DNA of 19,635 bases from an uncultured Oscillospiraceae bacterium (GTDB lineage Bacteria > Bacillota > Clostridia > Oscillospirales > Oscillospiraceae). The translations under genes were made by a program, and so were the position numbers. This document shows positions 5,570 through 14,132 of this stretch, piece by piece. Below the pieces are notes generated by a model. The model was not told the origin of the DNA and did no database searches. It was given only the letters and a program-made list of their open reading frames with translations. The DNA is taken from contig CAADUW010000133.1 of assembly GCA_900752285.1 (NCBI GenBank), positions 1 to 19,635 on the forward strand, written 5' to 3'. The stretch's first letter is position 1. Every line of letters begins with the position of its first letter.

Positions 5570-7438
5570 GTGGAAATTTTACAGAAAATCAACAGCCATG
5601 AGGATCTTCTGCGGCTGAATGACGCCCAGAGGGAACAGCTGTGCCGGGAAATCCGGGAATTTCTGATTACCAGCGTCAGTCAGACCGGCGGGCATCTGGC
5701 CGGAAATCTTGGAGCGGTGGAGCTCACTGTCGCCATTGAAACCGTTTTTAATACCATGGTGGACCGCCTGGTTTTTGACGTTGGTCATCAGTCTTATGTG
5801 CATAAGCTGCTGACCGGTCGCCGGGCGGATTTTGCACATCTGCGGCAGTTTGGCGGAATTTCCGGCTTCCCCAAGCCTTCTGAAAGCAACAGCGATGCAT
5901 TTGTTGCCGGGCACGCCTCCAATTCCGTGTCCATTGCGTTGGGTATGGCCCGGGCAAGAACCCTTCTGGGGGAGGATTACCATGTGATCGCCCTGCTGGG
6001 AGACGGGGCGGCAACCGGCGGTATGGCGTTTGAGGGACTCAATGACGCTGCTGTCAGCCATGAGCCCATGATCATTATCCTCAATGATAACGAGATGTCC
6101 ATCGGCAGAAGCGAGGGCGGACTTTCCCGGCATCTTTCCCGGATCCGCACCAGTGAAAATTACCTCCACGCCAAGCAGTGCTATCGGAAGATCATGAAGA
6201 AGCTGCCCGGCGGCGAACGGATCTACCTTGCCAGCAGCCGCCTGAAAAACCGGCTGAAGCGGTTCCTGCTTCCGGCAACCATGTTTGAAAACATGGGCCT
6301 GACGTATCTGGGGCCGGTAGACGGGCATGACCTGCCGGGGCTGATCAGCCTGCTGCGCCGGGCAAGGGAAATGAAGGAGCCGGTGCTCATTCATGTGGTG
6401 ACGAAGAAGGGATGCGGCTATCCCTTTGCGGAGGAGGACCCCGCAAAATTCCACGGAATCGGAAAGTTTGACCCGGCAACGGGAAAAAAGCTGGCGGCAA
6501 AGGTCCGCACCTATTCCGATTCCTTCGGAGATACCCTGCTGGATCTGGCAGCCCGGGACAGCCGGGTCTGCGCCATTACCGCCGCCATGCCCGGCGGTAC
6601 GGGACTTCTGGACTTTATGAAGCGTTACCCCAGGCGTTATTTTGATGTGGGGATTGCGGAGGAGCATGCGGTTTCCATGGCGGGCGGCCTTGCCAAACAG
6701 GGCATGATTCCGGTGGTTGCCGTTTACTCCACGTTCTTACAGCGTGCCTATGACCAGATTCTGGAGGATGTATGCCTGCTGCACCTGCATGTGGTGTTTG
6801 CCGTTGACCGGGCGGGACTGGTCGGCGATGACGGGCCTACCCACCATGGGGTGTTTGATGTGGGATTCCTCCGGCAGGCCCCGGGCATGCGGATCCTTGC
6901 GCCTGCCAGCCTTGCCGAGCAGCGGGATATGCTCCGCTGGGCGGTGGAGGACTATGACGGCCCCGTAGCGGTTCGTTACCCCCGGGGGACGGAAGGTGCC
7001 TACCGGGAATCCGCCTGGACGGGGGACCCGGACAATGGCGTGGTGCGGCACCGGGAAGGGACGGACGTGACGCTCCTGACCTATGGAAGTCTGCTGCAAA
7101 ATGTTCTGGATGCGGCTGAAAAACTGGAAGAAAGGGGAATTTCCGCCTGCGTTCTGCGGATCATGACCCTGTCCCGGTTCCCGGTTGACCGGATCCTCGA
7201 ACAGATGGCACCGGGGAAGCCGCTGATCGTGGCGGAGGAGACCATGTCCGGTTCCGGAATCCGGCAGGCGCTGGCATCCGAGCTTCGGGAGAAAAATCCC
7301 GGGTGCCGGGTAACGGGCTTGGACCTCGGGCGGGAGTTCGTTCCCAGCGGGTCCATTCCGGAGCTTTACCGGGACCGTGGACTGGACAGCGACGCCATTG
7401 CCGCGTTTGCGGAGGAGGTGCTGCGAAATGAAGATTAA
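5570..7438 (+). CDS. dxs: 1-deoxy-D-xylulose-5-phosphate synthase
   Basis: Dxs condenses pyruvate and glyceraldehyde 3-phosphate with thiamine diphosphate to make DXP, the first step of the MEP isoprenoid route and a precursor of thiamine and pyridoxal. The 622-residue length is normal. The N-terminal part has the FDVGHQSYVHK segment and the ThDP/metal motif GDGAATGGMAFEGLNDAA at about 144-161. The middle domain has the catalytic glutamate in AEEHAV at about 362 and DRAGLVGDDGPTHHG. A transketolase C-terminal domain follows. The start is GTG at 5570, because the protein then begins EILQKINSHEDL, matching Dxs N-termini. Its Shine-Dalgarno is poor (AGG 12 bases away), so translation may be coupled to oapA. 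It overlaps tlyA by 11 bases. Confidence 0.95.
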   Translation: MEILQKINSHEDLLRLNDAQREQLCREIREFLITSVSQTGGHLAGNLGAVELTVAIETVFNTMVDRLVFDVGHQSYVHKLLTGRRADFAHLRQFGGISGFPKPSESNSDAFVAGHASNSVSIALGMARARTLLGEDYHVIALLGDGAATGGMAFEGLNDAAVSHEPMIIILNDNEMSIGRSEGGLSRHLSRIRTSENYLHAKQCYRKIMKKLPGGERIYLASSRLKNRLKRFLLPATMFENMGLTYLGPVDGHDLPGLISLLRRAREMKEPVLIHVVTKKGCGYPFAEEDPAKFHGIGKFDPATGKKLAAKVRTYSDSFGDTLLDLAARDSRVCAITAAMPGGTGLLDFMKRYPRRYFDVGIAEEHAVSMAGGLAKQGMIPVVAVYSTFLQRAYDQILEDVCLLHLHVVFAVDRAGLVGDDGPTHHGVFDVGFLRQAPGMRILAPASLAEQRDMLRWAVEDYDGPVAVRYPRGTEGAYRESAWTGDPDNGVVRHREGTDVTLLTYGSLLQNVLDAAEKLEERGISACVLRIMTLSRFPVDRILEQMAPGKPLIVAEETMSGSGIRQALASELREKNPGCRVTGLDLGREFVPSGSIPELYRDRGLDSDAIAAFAEEVLRNED

Positions 7439-8243
7439 AAAGAGACTGGACGTGCTCCTGACGGAGCAGGGCTATGCCGATACCCGCAGCAAGGCACAGG
7501 CGATCATCATGAGCGGCCTTGTGTATGTGGACGGACAGAAGGCGGACAAGCCCGGAGTGTCCTTTGAGGAAACCGTGTCCGTTGAGGTACGGGGGGCGGC
7601 CTGCCCCTATGTGAGCCGGGGCGGTCTGAAGCTGGAAAAGGCGCTGCGGAATTTCGGGATCCACCCGGTCGATTATGTGTGCAGCGATTCCGGCGCCTCC
7701 ACCGGTGGCTTTACGGACTGCCTGCTGCAGCAGGGCGCCCGGAAGGTGTTTGCCATCGATGTGGGCTACGGACAGTTGGACTGGAAGATCCGCTCCGATC
7801 CCCGGGTGGTGGTTATGGAGCGCACCAATATCCGCTATGTGACCCCGGAGCAGCTGGGGGAACCGCTGGACCTTTCCGTTGTGGACGTGAGCTTCATTTC
7901 ACTGAAAATCGTTCTGCCTGCCATCAAGGCTCTGCTGAAGGAGAACGGACAGGTGGTCTGCCTGATCAAGCCCCAGTTTGAGGCGGGCAAGGAGAAGGTA
8001 GGCAAAAAGGGCGTCGTCCGGGAAAAGAGCACCCATATCGAGGTGCTGGAGGCTTTTCTGGAGCTGGCGGAGAGCCTGCAGTTCCGGGTCCTCGGGCTGA
8101 CCTTCTCTCCCGTAAAGGGGCCGGAGGGAAATATTGAGTTCCTTGCCCATCTGCAGCTGGGAGAAGGGGACACCATTGCGCCTGACCCGGCGGCCATTGT
8201 GGAGGAGGCTCACCGGACGCTGGACAAGGGGGAAGGCAAATGA
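7428..8243 (+). CDS. tlyA: TlyA family rRNA (cytidine-2'-O)-methyltransferase
   Basis: The 271-residue protein has an N-terminal S4 RNA-binding domain (about 3-62) followed by an RrmJ/FtsJ-type SAM methyltransferase domain. The SAM loop reads DSGASTGGFTD. Family markers VVDVSFISLK and CLIKPQFEAGKEKVGKKGVV are present, and the K-D-K-E catalytic set can be placed in GGLKLEKAL, VVDVSF, LIKPQF and GNIEFL. Family members 2'-O-methylate ribosomal RNA; a haemolysin annotation is historical and not supported by the fold. The start ATG follows GGAGGAGGTG with 7 bases of spacing, all inside the end of dxs, so the two are translationally coupled. Confidence 0.92.
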   Translation: MKIKKRLDVLLTEQGYADTRSKAQAIIMSGLVYVDGQKADKPGVSFEETVSVEVRGAACPYVSRGGLKLEKALRNFGIHPVDYVCSDSGASTGGFTDCLLQQGARKVFAIDVGYGQLDWKIRSDPRVVVMERTNIRYVTPEQLGEPLDLSVVDVSFISLKIVLPAIKALLKENGQVVCLIKPQFEAGKEKVGKKGVVREKSTHIEVLEAFLELAESLQFRVLGLTFSPVKGPEGNIEFLAHLQLGEGDTIAPDPAAIVEEAHRTLDKGEGK

Positions 8244-9100
8244 AAAATGTGATCCTTGCCCCAAACCCTTACCGGGATCGGAACTTTCAGACCGCCCGGG
8301 ATGCCATGCAGGTTCTGAAAAACGCGGGCATGCAGGTGAAGCTGTGTCTGCCCTTTGATGTGGATCATGCCTGTGAGCTGCCCCGGGATCTGCATTTCAG
8401 CCGGCTGGACCGGGAGATGCAGACGGCTGACATTGTGGTCTGCTTCGGCGGAGACGGAACCATTCTCCACATGGCCAAGAGCGCGACCCGCCGGGGCATT
8501 CCGCTGCTGGGGGTCAATATCGGCACCATGGGCTTTCTGGCAGAGCTGGAAAGCACGGAGCTGGAACGGCTTGCCCTGCTGGGGACAGACGATTTTACGG
8601 TGGAAAGCCGGAGAATGCTGGATGTTACTGTCCAGCGGGATCGGGACATTGTTTTCCATGACATTTCCCTGAACGATGTGGTCATCACCAAGGGAGCTGT
8701 GGCGCGGATCGTGTACCTCACGGTGAAGTGTGACGGCGTTCCCGCCATGGAGTGCGGCGGTGACGGGGTGATTGTGGCAACACCCAGCGGCTCCACTGCC
8801 TACAGCTTCTCCGCAGGAGGGCCCATCGTGGAGCCGGAGGCGGAAAATATTCTCATTACCCCCATCTGCGCCCACGAAATGGGCGCAAGGTGCATTGTCG
8901 CCTCGGACCGCCGGGTGGTGACCGTGGAGCTTGCCCGCAATGCCCGGCGCAATGCCTTTCTGTCTGTGGACGGAGGAAAGGCGCTGCGGCTGAACATGGG
9001 GGATGTGGCAACCATTCGTCGTTCCAGACTGGAAACAAAGCTGGTGCGGCTCAAGCAGCGCAGCTTTTATGATGTGTGCAGTGCCAAATTCAAAAAGTGA
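8240..9100 (+). CDS. nadK: NAD kinase
   Basis: This 286-residue enzyme phosphorylates NAD to NADP, supplying NADPH pools used among other things by the MEP pathway. Family motifs are clear: GGDGT in VVCFGGDGTILHMAK at about 70, the NIGTMGFLAE segment, NDVVITKG near 150, and the glycine-rich GDGVIVATPSGSTAYSFSAGGP near 175-195. Length is typical. It begins in an ATGA overlap with tlyA, so coupling is expected. A 49-base gap separates it from argR. Confidence 0.95.
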   Translation: MKNVILAPNPYRDRNFQTARDAMQVLKNAGMQVKLCLPFDVDHACELPRDLHFSRLDREMQTADIVVCFGGDGTILHMAKSATRRGIPLLGVNIGTMGFLAELESTELERLALLGTDDFTVESRRMLDVTVQRDRDIVFHDISLNDVVITKGAVARIVYLTVKCDGVPAMECGGDGVIVATPSGSTAYSFSAGGPIVEPEAENILITPICAHEMGARCIVASDRRVVTVELARNARRNAFLSVDGGKALRLNMGDVATIRRSRLETKLVRLKQRSFYDVCSAKFKK

Positions 9101-9149
9101 CAGACAGCGGTTCCCAAACAGCCATAACGGAGAAAGGTGCGAACAGAAT

Positions 9150-9602
9150 ATGAAGTCAAAAAGACAGGCGAAAATTCTGGAAATCATTGCAACCACCAGC
9201 GTTGAAACCCAGGAGCAGCTTCTGCAGGAATTGCAGCAGGCGGGCTTCTCCTGCACCCAGGCAACCATTTCCCGGGACATCAAGGAACTGAAAATCGTGA
9301 AGGAAATGACGAATTTCGGAACCTACCGGTATTCCGTAACCCGGAAGGACATGGGAAATCCCTTTTCCGAGCGGCTCAATACCATTTTCCGGGAGTGCGT
9401 CACAAGCTTTGACTATGCTCAGAACATCGTGGTGATCCACACCCTGCCGGGACTGGCGAACGCGGCGGCTTCGGCACTGGATGCCATGAAGGCGGACTAT
9501 ATTCTCGGCACGCTGGCCGGAGACGACACGGTGGTCGCCATTCTCCGGGACACCAATTCCGCCGCGGTTTTCTGCGGAGAGATCAAAGCGCTTATCAGCT
9601 GA
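9150..9602 (+). CDS. argR: Arginine repressor ArgR/AhrC
   Basis: The 150-residue regulator has the standard two-part form. An N-terminal winged helix-turn-helix ends in the DNA-recognition segment ATISRDIKEL (about 39-48). The C-terminal hexamerisation and arginine-binding domain carries GTLAGDDTVVAILRD (about 119-133). It represses arginine synthesis genes when arginine is present. The start ATG at 9150 gives the usual KSKRQAKILEII opening; a GGAGAAAGG lies 12 or more bases upstream. argR before recN is a conserved Bacillota arrangement. I did not find a clear ARG box in the neighbourhood. Confidence 0.94.
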   Translation: MKSKRQAKILEIIATTSVETQEQLLQELQQAGFSCTQATISRDIKELKIVKEMTNFGTYRYSVTRKDMGNPFSERLNTIFRECVTSFDYAQNIVVIHTLPGLANAAASALDAMKADYILGTLAGDDTVVAILRDTNSAAVFCGEIKALIS

Positions 9603-9617
9603 GAAGGGGGCAGCGCC

Positions 9618-11279
9618 GTGCTGAGTCTTCTGCATATTGAAAATATCGCCGTGATCGAGCAGGCGGACATCTCCTTTGACCGGGGCTTCAATGTCCTGAC
9701 CGGCGAGACCGGCGCGGGTAAATCCATTGTCATTGACGCCATCTCCGCCATTGTGGGCGAACGTGCCTACCGGGATATGATCCGGACCGGCACCCAGAAG
9801 GCCTCCGTCCGGGGTGTATTCACTCAGGTTCCGGAGCTGCCGTGGTTTGCGGAAAACGGGGTGACCTATGACCCGGAGACGGTGATCCAGCGGGAAATCT
9901 ATCTGGACGGAAAAAATGTCTGCCGGGTAAACGGGGCCCTTGTGACCGTATCCATCCTGCATAAGCTGGGTCTGCAGATGATCAACATTCACGGTCAGCA
10001 TGACTCCGCCGCCCTCTTTGAGGAGGAGAACCATCTGACCTTCCTGGACGATTATGCGGGAAATGAAGCGCTGCGGCAGTCCTACCGGGAAGGCTACGAT
10101 CTGGTTGCCGAGCTGCGGCGGAAGATCGACAAAATGACCATGGACGAGGGAGAAAAGCTCCGGCGGATGGAGACGCTCAAGTACCAGATCACGGAGATCG
10201 AAAAAGCCGCGCCGGAGCCCGGTGAGGACACGGCACTGGAGGAGCGCCGCAAGCTCCTGCAAAACGCGGAAAAGCTGTCTCAGGGCATGGATGAGGCAGT
10301 CCAGTGCCTGTACGGAGACGACGACAGCGAGGGCGCCGCCGGGTTGCTTGCGCAGGCGGAGTACGCACTGGCCAGGCTCAGCCGGTTCAGCGACAGCTTT
10401 GCGTCCCTTCACGAAAGGGTGTCCGACCTGAAATATCAGGTGCAGGATGCCGCCGAGGAAGCCCGGGATGCCCGGGACGGCCTGAGCTTTTCCGCCGATG
10501 AATTGGAGCGGATCGAAAGCCGTCTGGATGTGCTGCACCGGCTCAGACGGAAATACGGCGCGTCCTGTGAAGAAATCCTTGCCTATCTGGAGCAGGCGAA
10601 AAAAGAGCTGGATGACATGGAATTTGCCGATGATCATCTGGAAAAGCTGAAAAAGAAGCTGGAGAAAGCGGAGGCGGAAGCGTGGAAACGGGCGGAGGTC
10701 CTTCGGAAGAACCGGAAGGAAAACGCGGAAGCCATGTCCGCCCGGATTCTGGGAGAGCTGGCTCAGCTGGATATGCCCCGGGTGCGGTTTGCCTGCAATT
10801 TCCGGGAACTGGAGCTGACACCCAGCGGGGCGGACGCCGTGGCGTTTTATATGTCCGCCAATGCCGGTGAGGCGCTGAAGCCCCTGAGCAAGGTGGCCTC
10901 CGGCGGCGAGCTTGCCCGGATCATGCTGGCTATGAAAAACGTGCTGGCGGAAAAGGACCAGATCGGCTGCCTGATTTTTGACGAGGTGGACACCGGCGTC
11001 TCCGGGCGGGCAGCCCAGAAGGTGGCGGAAAAGCTTCGCAGTCTTGCCAGGTTCAAGCAGGTGCTCTGCGTGACCCACCTGCCGCAGCTGGCGGCGCTGG
11101 CGGATACCCATCTGCTGATCTCCAAGGCGGAACGGGACGGACGTACCTATACCAGCGTGACACCACTGGATAAGGAAGGGCGGAAGAGAGAACTTGCCCG
11201 GATCATCGGTGGCACCCATATTACGGAAACAACGCTGAAAAGCGCGGAGGAAATGCTGGTTTCTTCGGGAGGCGAATGA
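9618..11279 (+). CDS. recN: DNA repair protein RecN
   Basis: RecN is an SMC-like ATPase that acts at double-strand breaks with RecA. The 553-residue length is normal. It has Walker A GETGAGKS at residues 29-36, a QMINIHGQHDS Q-loop-region segment, two charged coiled-coil arms at about 155-215 and 275-375, the ABC signature SGGELARI at about 427, and Walker B LIFDEVDTG at about 452-460. The start is GTG at 9618, 7 bases after AAGGGGG. The stop overlaps the next start as ATGA. Confidence 0.95.
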   Translation: MLSLLHIENIAVIEQADISFDRGFNVLTGETGAGKSIVIDAISAIVGERAYRDMIRTGTQKASVRGVFTQVPELPWFAENGVTYDPETVIQREIYLDGKNVCRVNGALVTVSILHKLGLQMINIHGQHDSAALFEEENHLTFLDDYAGNEALRQSYREGYDLVAELRRKIDKMTMDEGEKLRRMETLKYQITEIEKAAPEPGEDTALEERRKLLQNAEKLSQGMDEAVQCLYGDDDSEGAAGLLAQAEYALARLSRFSDSFASLHERVSDLKYQVQDAAEEARDARDGLSFSADELERIESRLDVLHRLRRKYGASCEEILAYLEQAKKELDDMEFADDHLEKLKKKLEKAEAEAWKRAEVLRKNRKENAEAMSARILGELAQLDMPRVRFACNFRELELTPSGADAVAFYMSANAGEALKPLSKVASGGELARIMLAMKNVLAEKDQIGCLIFDEVDTGVSGRAAQKVAEKLRSLARFKQVLCVTHLPQLAALADTHLLISKAERDGRTYTSVTPLDKEGRKRELARIIGGTHITETTLKSAEEMLVSSGGE

Positions 11280-11656
11280 ACATGGCAGGTACGGTTATCC
11301 TTCTGGTGTGCTGCCTGGGAAGCGGCGCGCTGTTCTTTGGAATCGGCGTTCATGCATACGGACGGAAAAGCCCCATGTGGTTCTGGTCCGGAACGGAAAT
11401 TGATCCGGAAAGCGTCACGGATATACCTTCCTATAACCGGGAAAACGGACGGATGTGGAAGCGGTACAGTCTTCTGTTCTTCCTGGCGGGACTCCTGGGT
11501 CTCGGAGGAATCCGGTGGCACGGCTGCACCATCGCCTGCCTGATCGTGATCGTTGCTGCGGTAACGGTTGGCATCTGGTGGCTGGTCCGGACGTACCGCG
11601 GAATCCGCAAAAAGTATTTTCAGCCTGCCCTTGACAAAAAAGAAACTTTTTGTTAG
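11276..11656 (+). CDS. Small integral membrane protein, function unknown
   Basis: The 126-residue protein has three hydrophobic segments, at about 4-26, 65-82 and 85-107, and a basic C-terminus. Between the first two helices is a soluble loop with WFWSGTEIDPESVTDIPSYN. Similar small proteins, including DUF3784-like ones, share an FWSG...Y-N-x-x-N layout, but I cannot assign a function. The ATG sits in an ATGA overlap with recN, so it is the last gene of the oapA-recN operon. A second ATG lies at 11282. Its final codons contain the -35 and part of the -10 of the next promoter. Confidence 0.75.
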   Translation: MNMAGTVILLVCCLGSGALFFGIGVHAYGRKSPMWFWSGTEIDPESVTDIPSYNRENGRMWKRYSLLFFLAGLLGLGGIRWHGCTIACLIVIVAAVTVGIWWLVRTYRGIRKKYFQPALDKKETFC

Positions 11657-11659
11657 GAT
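11631..11659 (+). promoter_or_regulatory. Sigma-A promoter of the T-box/tyrS unit
   Basis: A perfect TTGACA at 11631-11636 is followed after 17 bases by TAGGAT at 11654-11659. The -35 and the spacer lie inside the last codons of the small membrane-protein gene, whose stop (11654-11656) overlaps the -10. Transcription would start near 11666, at the base of the T-box leader. Confidence 0.8.
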
Positions 11660-11665
11660 GTATGG

Positions 11666-11924
11666 CAACACGTTGAAGGGATGAAGTAAGCGCTTCCTTT
11701 CCTCCAGAGAGTTCCCGGTTGGTGCGAGGGAACAGGAAAGACCGCCCAAATACCTCCCGGAGTGGCCGCTCTGAACCGTGAGTAGGAGCGGACGGGTGCG
11801 CCCGATACAGCAACCGGCGTTGTCAGACGCCCTGAGGGTGCCTTTCGCGAGAAGGCGCCGAACATGAGGTGGTACCGCGTAGCTTTACGCCCTCTGTCCG
11901 ATGAAAAGGACAGAGGGCTTTTTT
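11666..11924 (+). ncRNA. T-box leader, probably tyrosine specific
   Basis: This tRNA-sensing leader allows read-through when its cognate tRNA is uncharged. Stem I is visible: AGTA at 11685-11688, CTTTCC (11697-11702) with GGAAAG (11735-11740), an AGAGAG motif, TTCCC/GGGAA, and the conserved apical loop GGTTGGTGCGA at 11717-11727. The specifier strand reads CAAATACCTCC, with TAC (Tyr) at 11751-11753, in line with tyrS downstream. Other registers are possible because the codon is not followed by the usual purine. The T-box sequence AGGTGGTACCGCG is at 11867-11879. Its UGGU would pair with a tRNA ending ACCA, as expected for tRNA-Tyr. A terminator closes the element. The leader precedes a peptidase gene first and tyrS second. 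Confidence 0.92.
11889..11924 (+). terminator. T-box regulatory terminator
   Basis: A perfect 11-bp stem, GCCCTCTGTCC at 11889-11899 with its complement at 11908-11918, encloses an 8-nt loop and is followed by six T. It competes with the antiterminator formed by the T-box sequence just upstream. Confidence 0.92.
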
Positions 11925-11965
11925 GCACGATGGACGAAAAAACAGAAGAAGAAAGAGGAAAACCA

Positions 11966-12894
11966 ATGCTGACACAGCCTATGGACGTGCTGGAGCAATT
12001 TCCGGTACGGAAGAGCAAAAAGCGGAAGCAGGAATTCCGGCAGGAGGTTTCCCGGCTGCTGGAGAGCTATGGCTATACCTGCCATGAGGAACGGGGCAGC
12101 ATGGGTGCGGTGAATCTGGTGGCGGGTGACCCGGAACGGGCAAAGTACCTGATCACAGCCCATTACGATACCTGTGCCCGAATGCTGGTCCCCAATTTTA
12201 TCACGCCATGCAATGCGGCGATTTACCTGCTGTATCAGCTGGTGCTGGTGCTGGGGATCGTGGGCGGTTCGGCACTGCTGGGCATCGGTGCGGGGATCCT
12301 GACCGGCAGTCCGGGAGTGGGGGAGCTGGTATATCTTGTATGCCTGTTTGGCATCCTGTATCTGATGATGGCGGGGCCTGCCAATCCCACAAATGCCAAT
12401 GACAACACCTCCGGAGTCGTGACGCTGCTGGAAATCGCCGAACGCTGCCGGAGAACCGGCGGGAGCAGGTGTGCTTCGTGCTGTTTGATCTGGAGGAGCT
12501 GGGGCTTGTGGGCTCGGCTTCCTATAAAAAGGCGCATCCGAAGGCAATCCGGAACCAGCTGGCTCTGAATCTGGATTGCGTGGGGGATGGAGAGACGATC
12601 ATGCTGTTTCCCACCGGAAAGCTGAAAAAGAGTCCGGAAAAGCTGGCGCACCTCAGAACCTGCTGCGGAAGCTTCGGTACGCGGCGGATCCTTCTGCGGG
12701 AGAAGGGCTTTTCCGTGTATCCCTCCGATCAGTATCAGTTTCCCTACGGCGTGGGTATCTGCGCTCTGCGGGGGAAACGGATCCTGTACCTTTCCCGCAT
12801 TCACACGGCGAAGGACACGACCCTGAATCCGACCAATGTCAATATTCTGCGGGCGGCGCTCATAACGCTGATCACCTGCCCACAGGGAGAATAA
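11966..12894 (+). pseudogene. M28-family metallopeptidase gene with a one-base frameshift
   Basis: Two overlapping frames together encode one M28 aminopeptidase-like protein of about 309 residues. The first frame gives AHYDTCARM (metal-binding H-x-D) and NANDNTSGVVTLLEIAER, then turns into unrelated sequence. The second picks up with REQVCFVLFDLEELGLVGS (catalytic and metal acidic residues), DCVGDGET and SRIHTAKDTT (last metal histidine). Adding one C after 12445 restores ERLPENRREQVCF, so the defect is a single-base deletion or a sequencing error. Two hydrophobic helices at about 74-130 sit between the H-x-D and DN-SG motifs. The start ATG at 11966 has AGAGGAA 5 bases before it; an in-frame ATG at 11930 is less likely. 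It lies between the T-box and tyrS, suggesting that tyrosine shortage induces release of amino acids from peptides. Confidence 0.82.
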
Positions 12895-12908
12895 GAAAGG
12901 AAACGAAT

Positions 12909-14132
12909 ATGAAACTGTATGATGAACTGGTAGCCCGGGGACTCATTGCCCAGACTACCAACGAAGCGGAAATCCGGGAGATGATCGACAGCGGCAAGGC
13001 TACCTTCTATATTGGCTTTGACTGCACCGCGGACAGCCTGACTGCCGGACACTTTATGGCGCTGACCCTCATGAAGCGGCTGCAGATGGCGGGCAATAAG
13101 CCCATTGCCCTGATCGGCGGCGGCACCACCATGATCGGTGACCCCTCCGGCCGGACGGATATGCGGAAAATGCTGACCAGAGAGGACATCGAGCATAACG
13201 CCCAGTGCTTCAAGCGGCAGATGGAGCGCTTCATCGAGTTCGGCGAGGGCAAAGCCCAGATGGTCAATAACGCCGACTGGCTGCTGAACCTGAACTATGT
13301 GGATCTGCTGCGGGAAGTGGGAGCCTGTTTCTCCGTAAATAACATGCTCCGGGCGGATTGCTACAAGCAGAGAATGGAGCGGGGACTGAGCTTCCTGGAG
13401 TTCAACTATATGATCATGCAGTCCTATGACTTCTACTACCTGTTCCAGCACTACGGCTGCAACATGGAGTTCGGCGGCAACGACCAGTGGAGCAACATGC
13501 TGGGAGGCACCGAGCTGATTCGGCGGAAGCTGGGCAAGGATGCCCATGCCATGACCATCACCCTGCTGACCGACTCTCAGGGCAACAAGATGGGCAAGAC
13601 CGCGGGCAATGCCGTCTGGCTGGATCCCAATAAGACCAGCCCCTTCGAGTTCTACCAGTACTGGCGGAACGTGGGCGATGCGGATGTAATGAAGTGCATC
13701 CGGATGCTGACCTTCCTGCCGCTGGAGCAGATCGAGGAAATGGACGGCTGGAAGGACGCCCGGATCAACGAGGCCAAGAAGGTTCTGGCTTTTGAGCTGA
13801 CGAAGATGGTGCACGGTGAGGAAGAGGCGGTAAAGGCCCAGGCGGCGGCCAGGGCGCTGTTCGCCGGCGGCGGAGACGATGCCAACATGCCCAGCACCGG
13901 GATTTCCGAGGATAAGCTGACCGATGGAAAAATCGGCATTCTGAACCTGATGGTCGCCTGCGGACTGGCGTCCTCCAATAAGGAAGCCCGGCGGCTGGTG
14001 GAGCAGGGCGGCGTGTTCCTGAATGACGAGAAGGTTGCTTCCGCTGCACTGCAAATCTCTGCGGAGGAGCTGAAGACTGGCGTCAAGCTTCGTAAGGGCA
14101 AGAAGGTATTCCACAAGGCGGTGCTGGCGTAA
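12909..14132 (+). CDS. tyrS: Tyrosyl-tRNA synthetase
   Basis: This class I synthetase joins tyrosine to tRNA-Tyr. The 407-residue product has the HIGH-like segment CTADSLTAGHF at about 38-48, the tyrosine-pocket region YMIMQSYDFYYLF and GGNDQWSN, the KMSKS-like loop GNKMGKTAGNAVWLD at about 224-238, and a C-terminal S4 domain (about 340-400, ILNLMVACGLASSNKEARRL). It is the TyrRS form common in Bacillota. The start at 12909 follows AAAGG at 12896-12900. Transcription is expected from the T-box leader upstream. The stop overlaps the next ATG as TAATG. Confidence 0.96.
   Translation: MKLYDELVARGLIAQTTNEAEIREMIDSGKATFYIGFDCTADSLTAGHFMALTLMKRLQMAGNKPIALIGGGTTMIGDPSGRTDMRKMLTREDIEHNAQCFKRQMERFIEFGEGKAQMVNNADWLLNLNYVDLLREVGACFSVNNMLRADCYKQRMERGLSFLEFNYMIMQSYDFYYLFQHYGCNMEFGGNDQWSNMLGGTELIRRKLGKDAHAMTITLLTDSQGNKMGKTAGNAVWLDPNKTSPFEFYQYWRNVGDADVMKCIRMLTFLPLEQIEEMDGWKDARINEAKKVLAFELTKMVHGEEEAVKAQAAARALFAGGGDDANMPSTGISEDKLTDGKIGILNLMVACGLASSNKEARRLVEQGGVFLNDEKVASAALQISAEELKTGVKLRKGKKVFHKAVLA

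Noticed and set aside
9156..11219. Minus-strand open frame of 687 codons across argR and recN
   Set aside because: Both plus-strand genes show intact family motifs and normal lengths. The antisense frame is a by-product of codon bias and has no domain or credible start.
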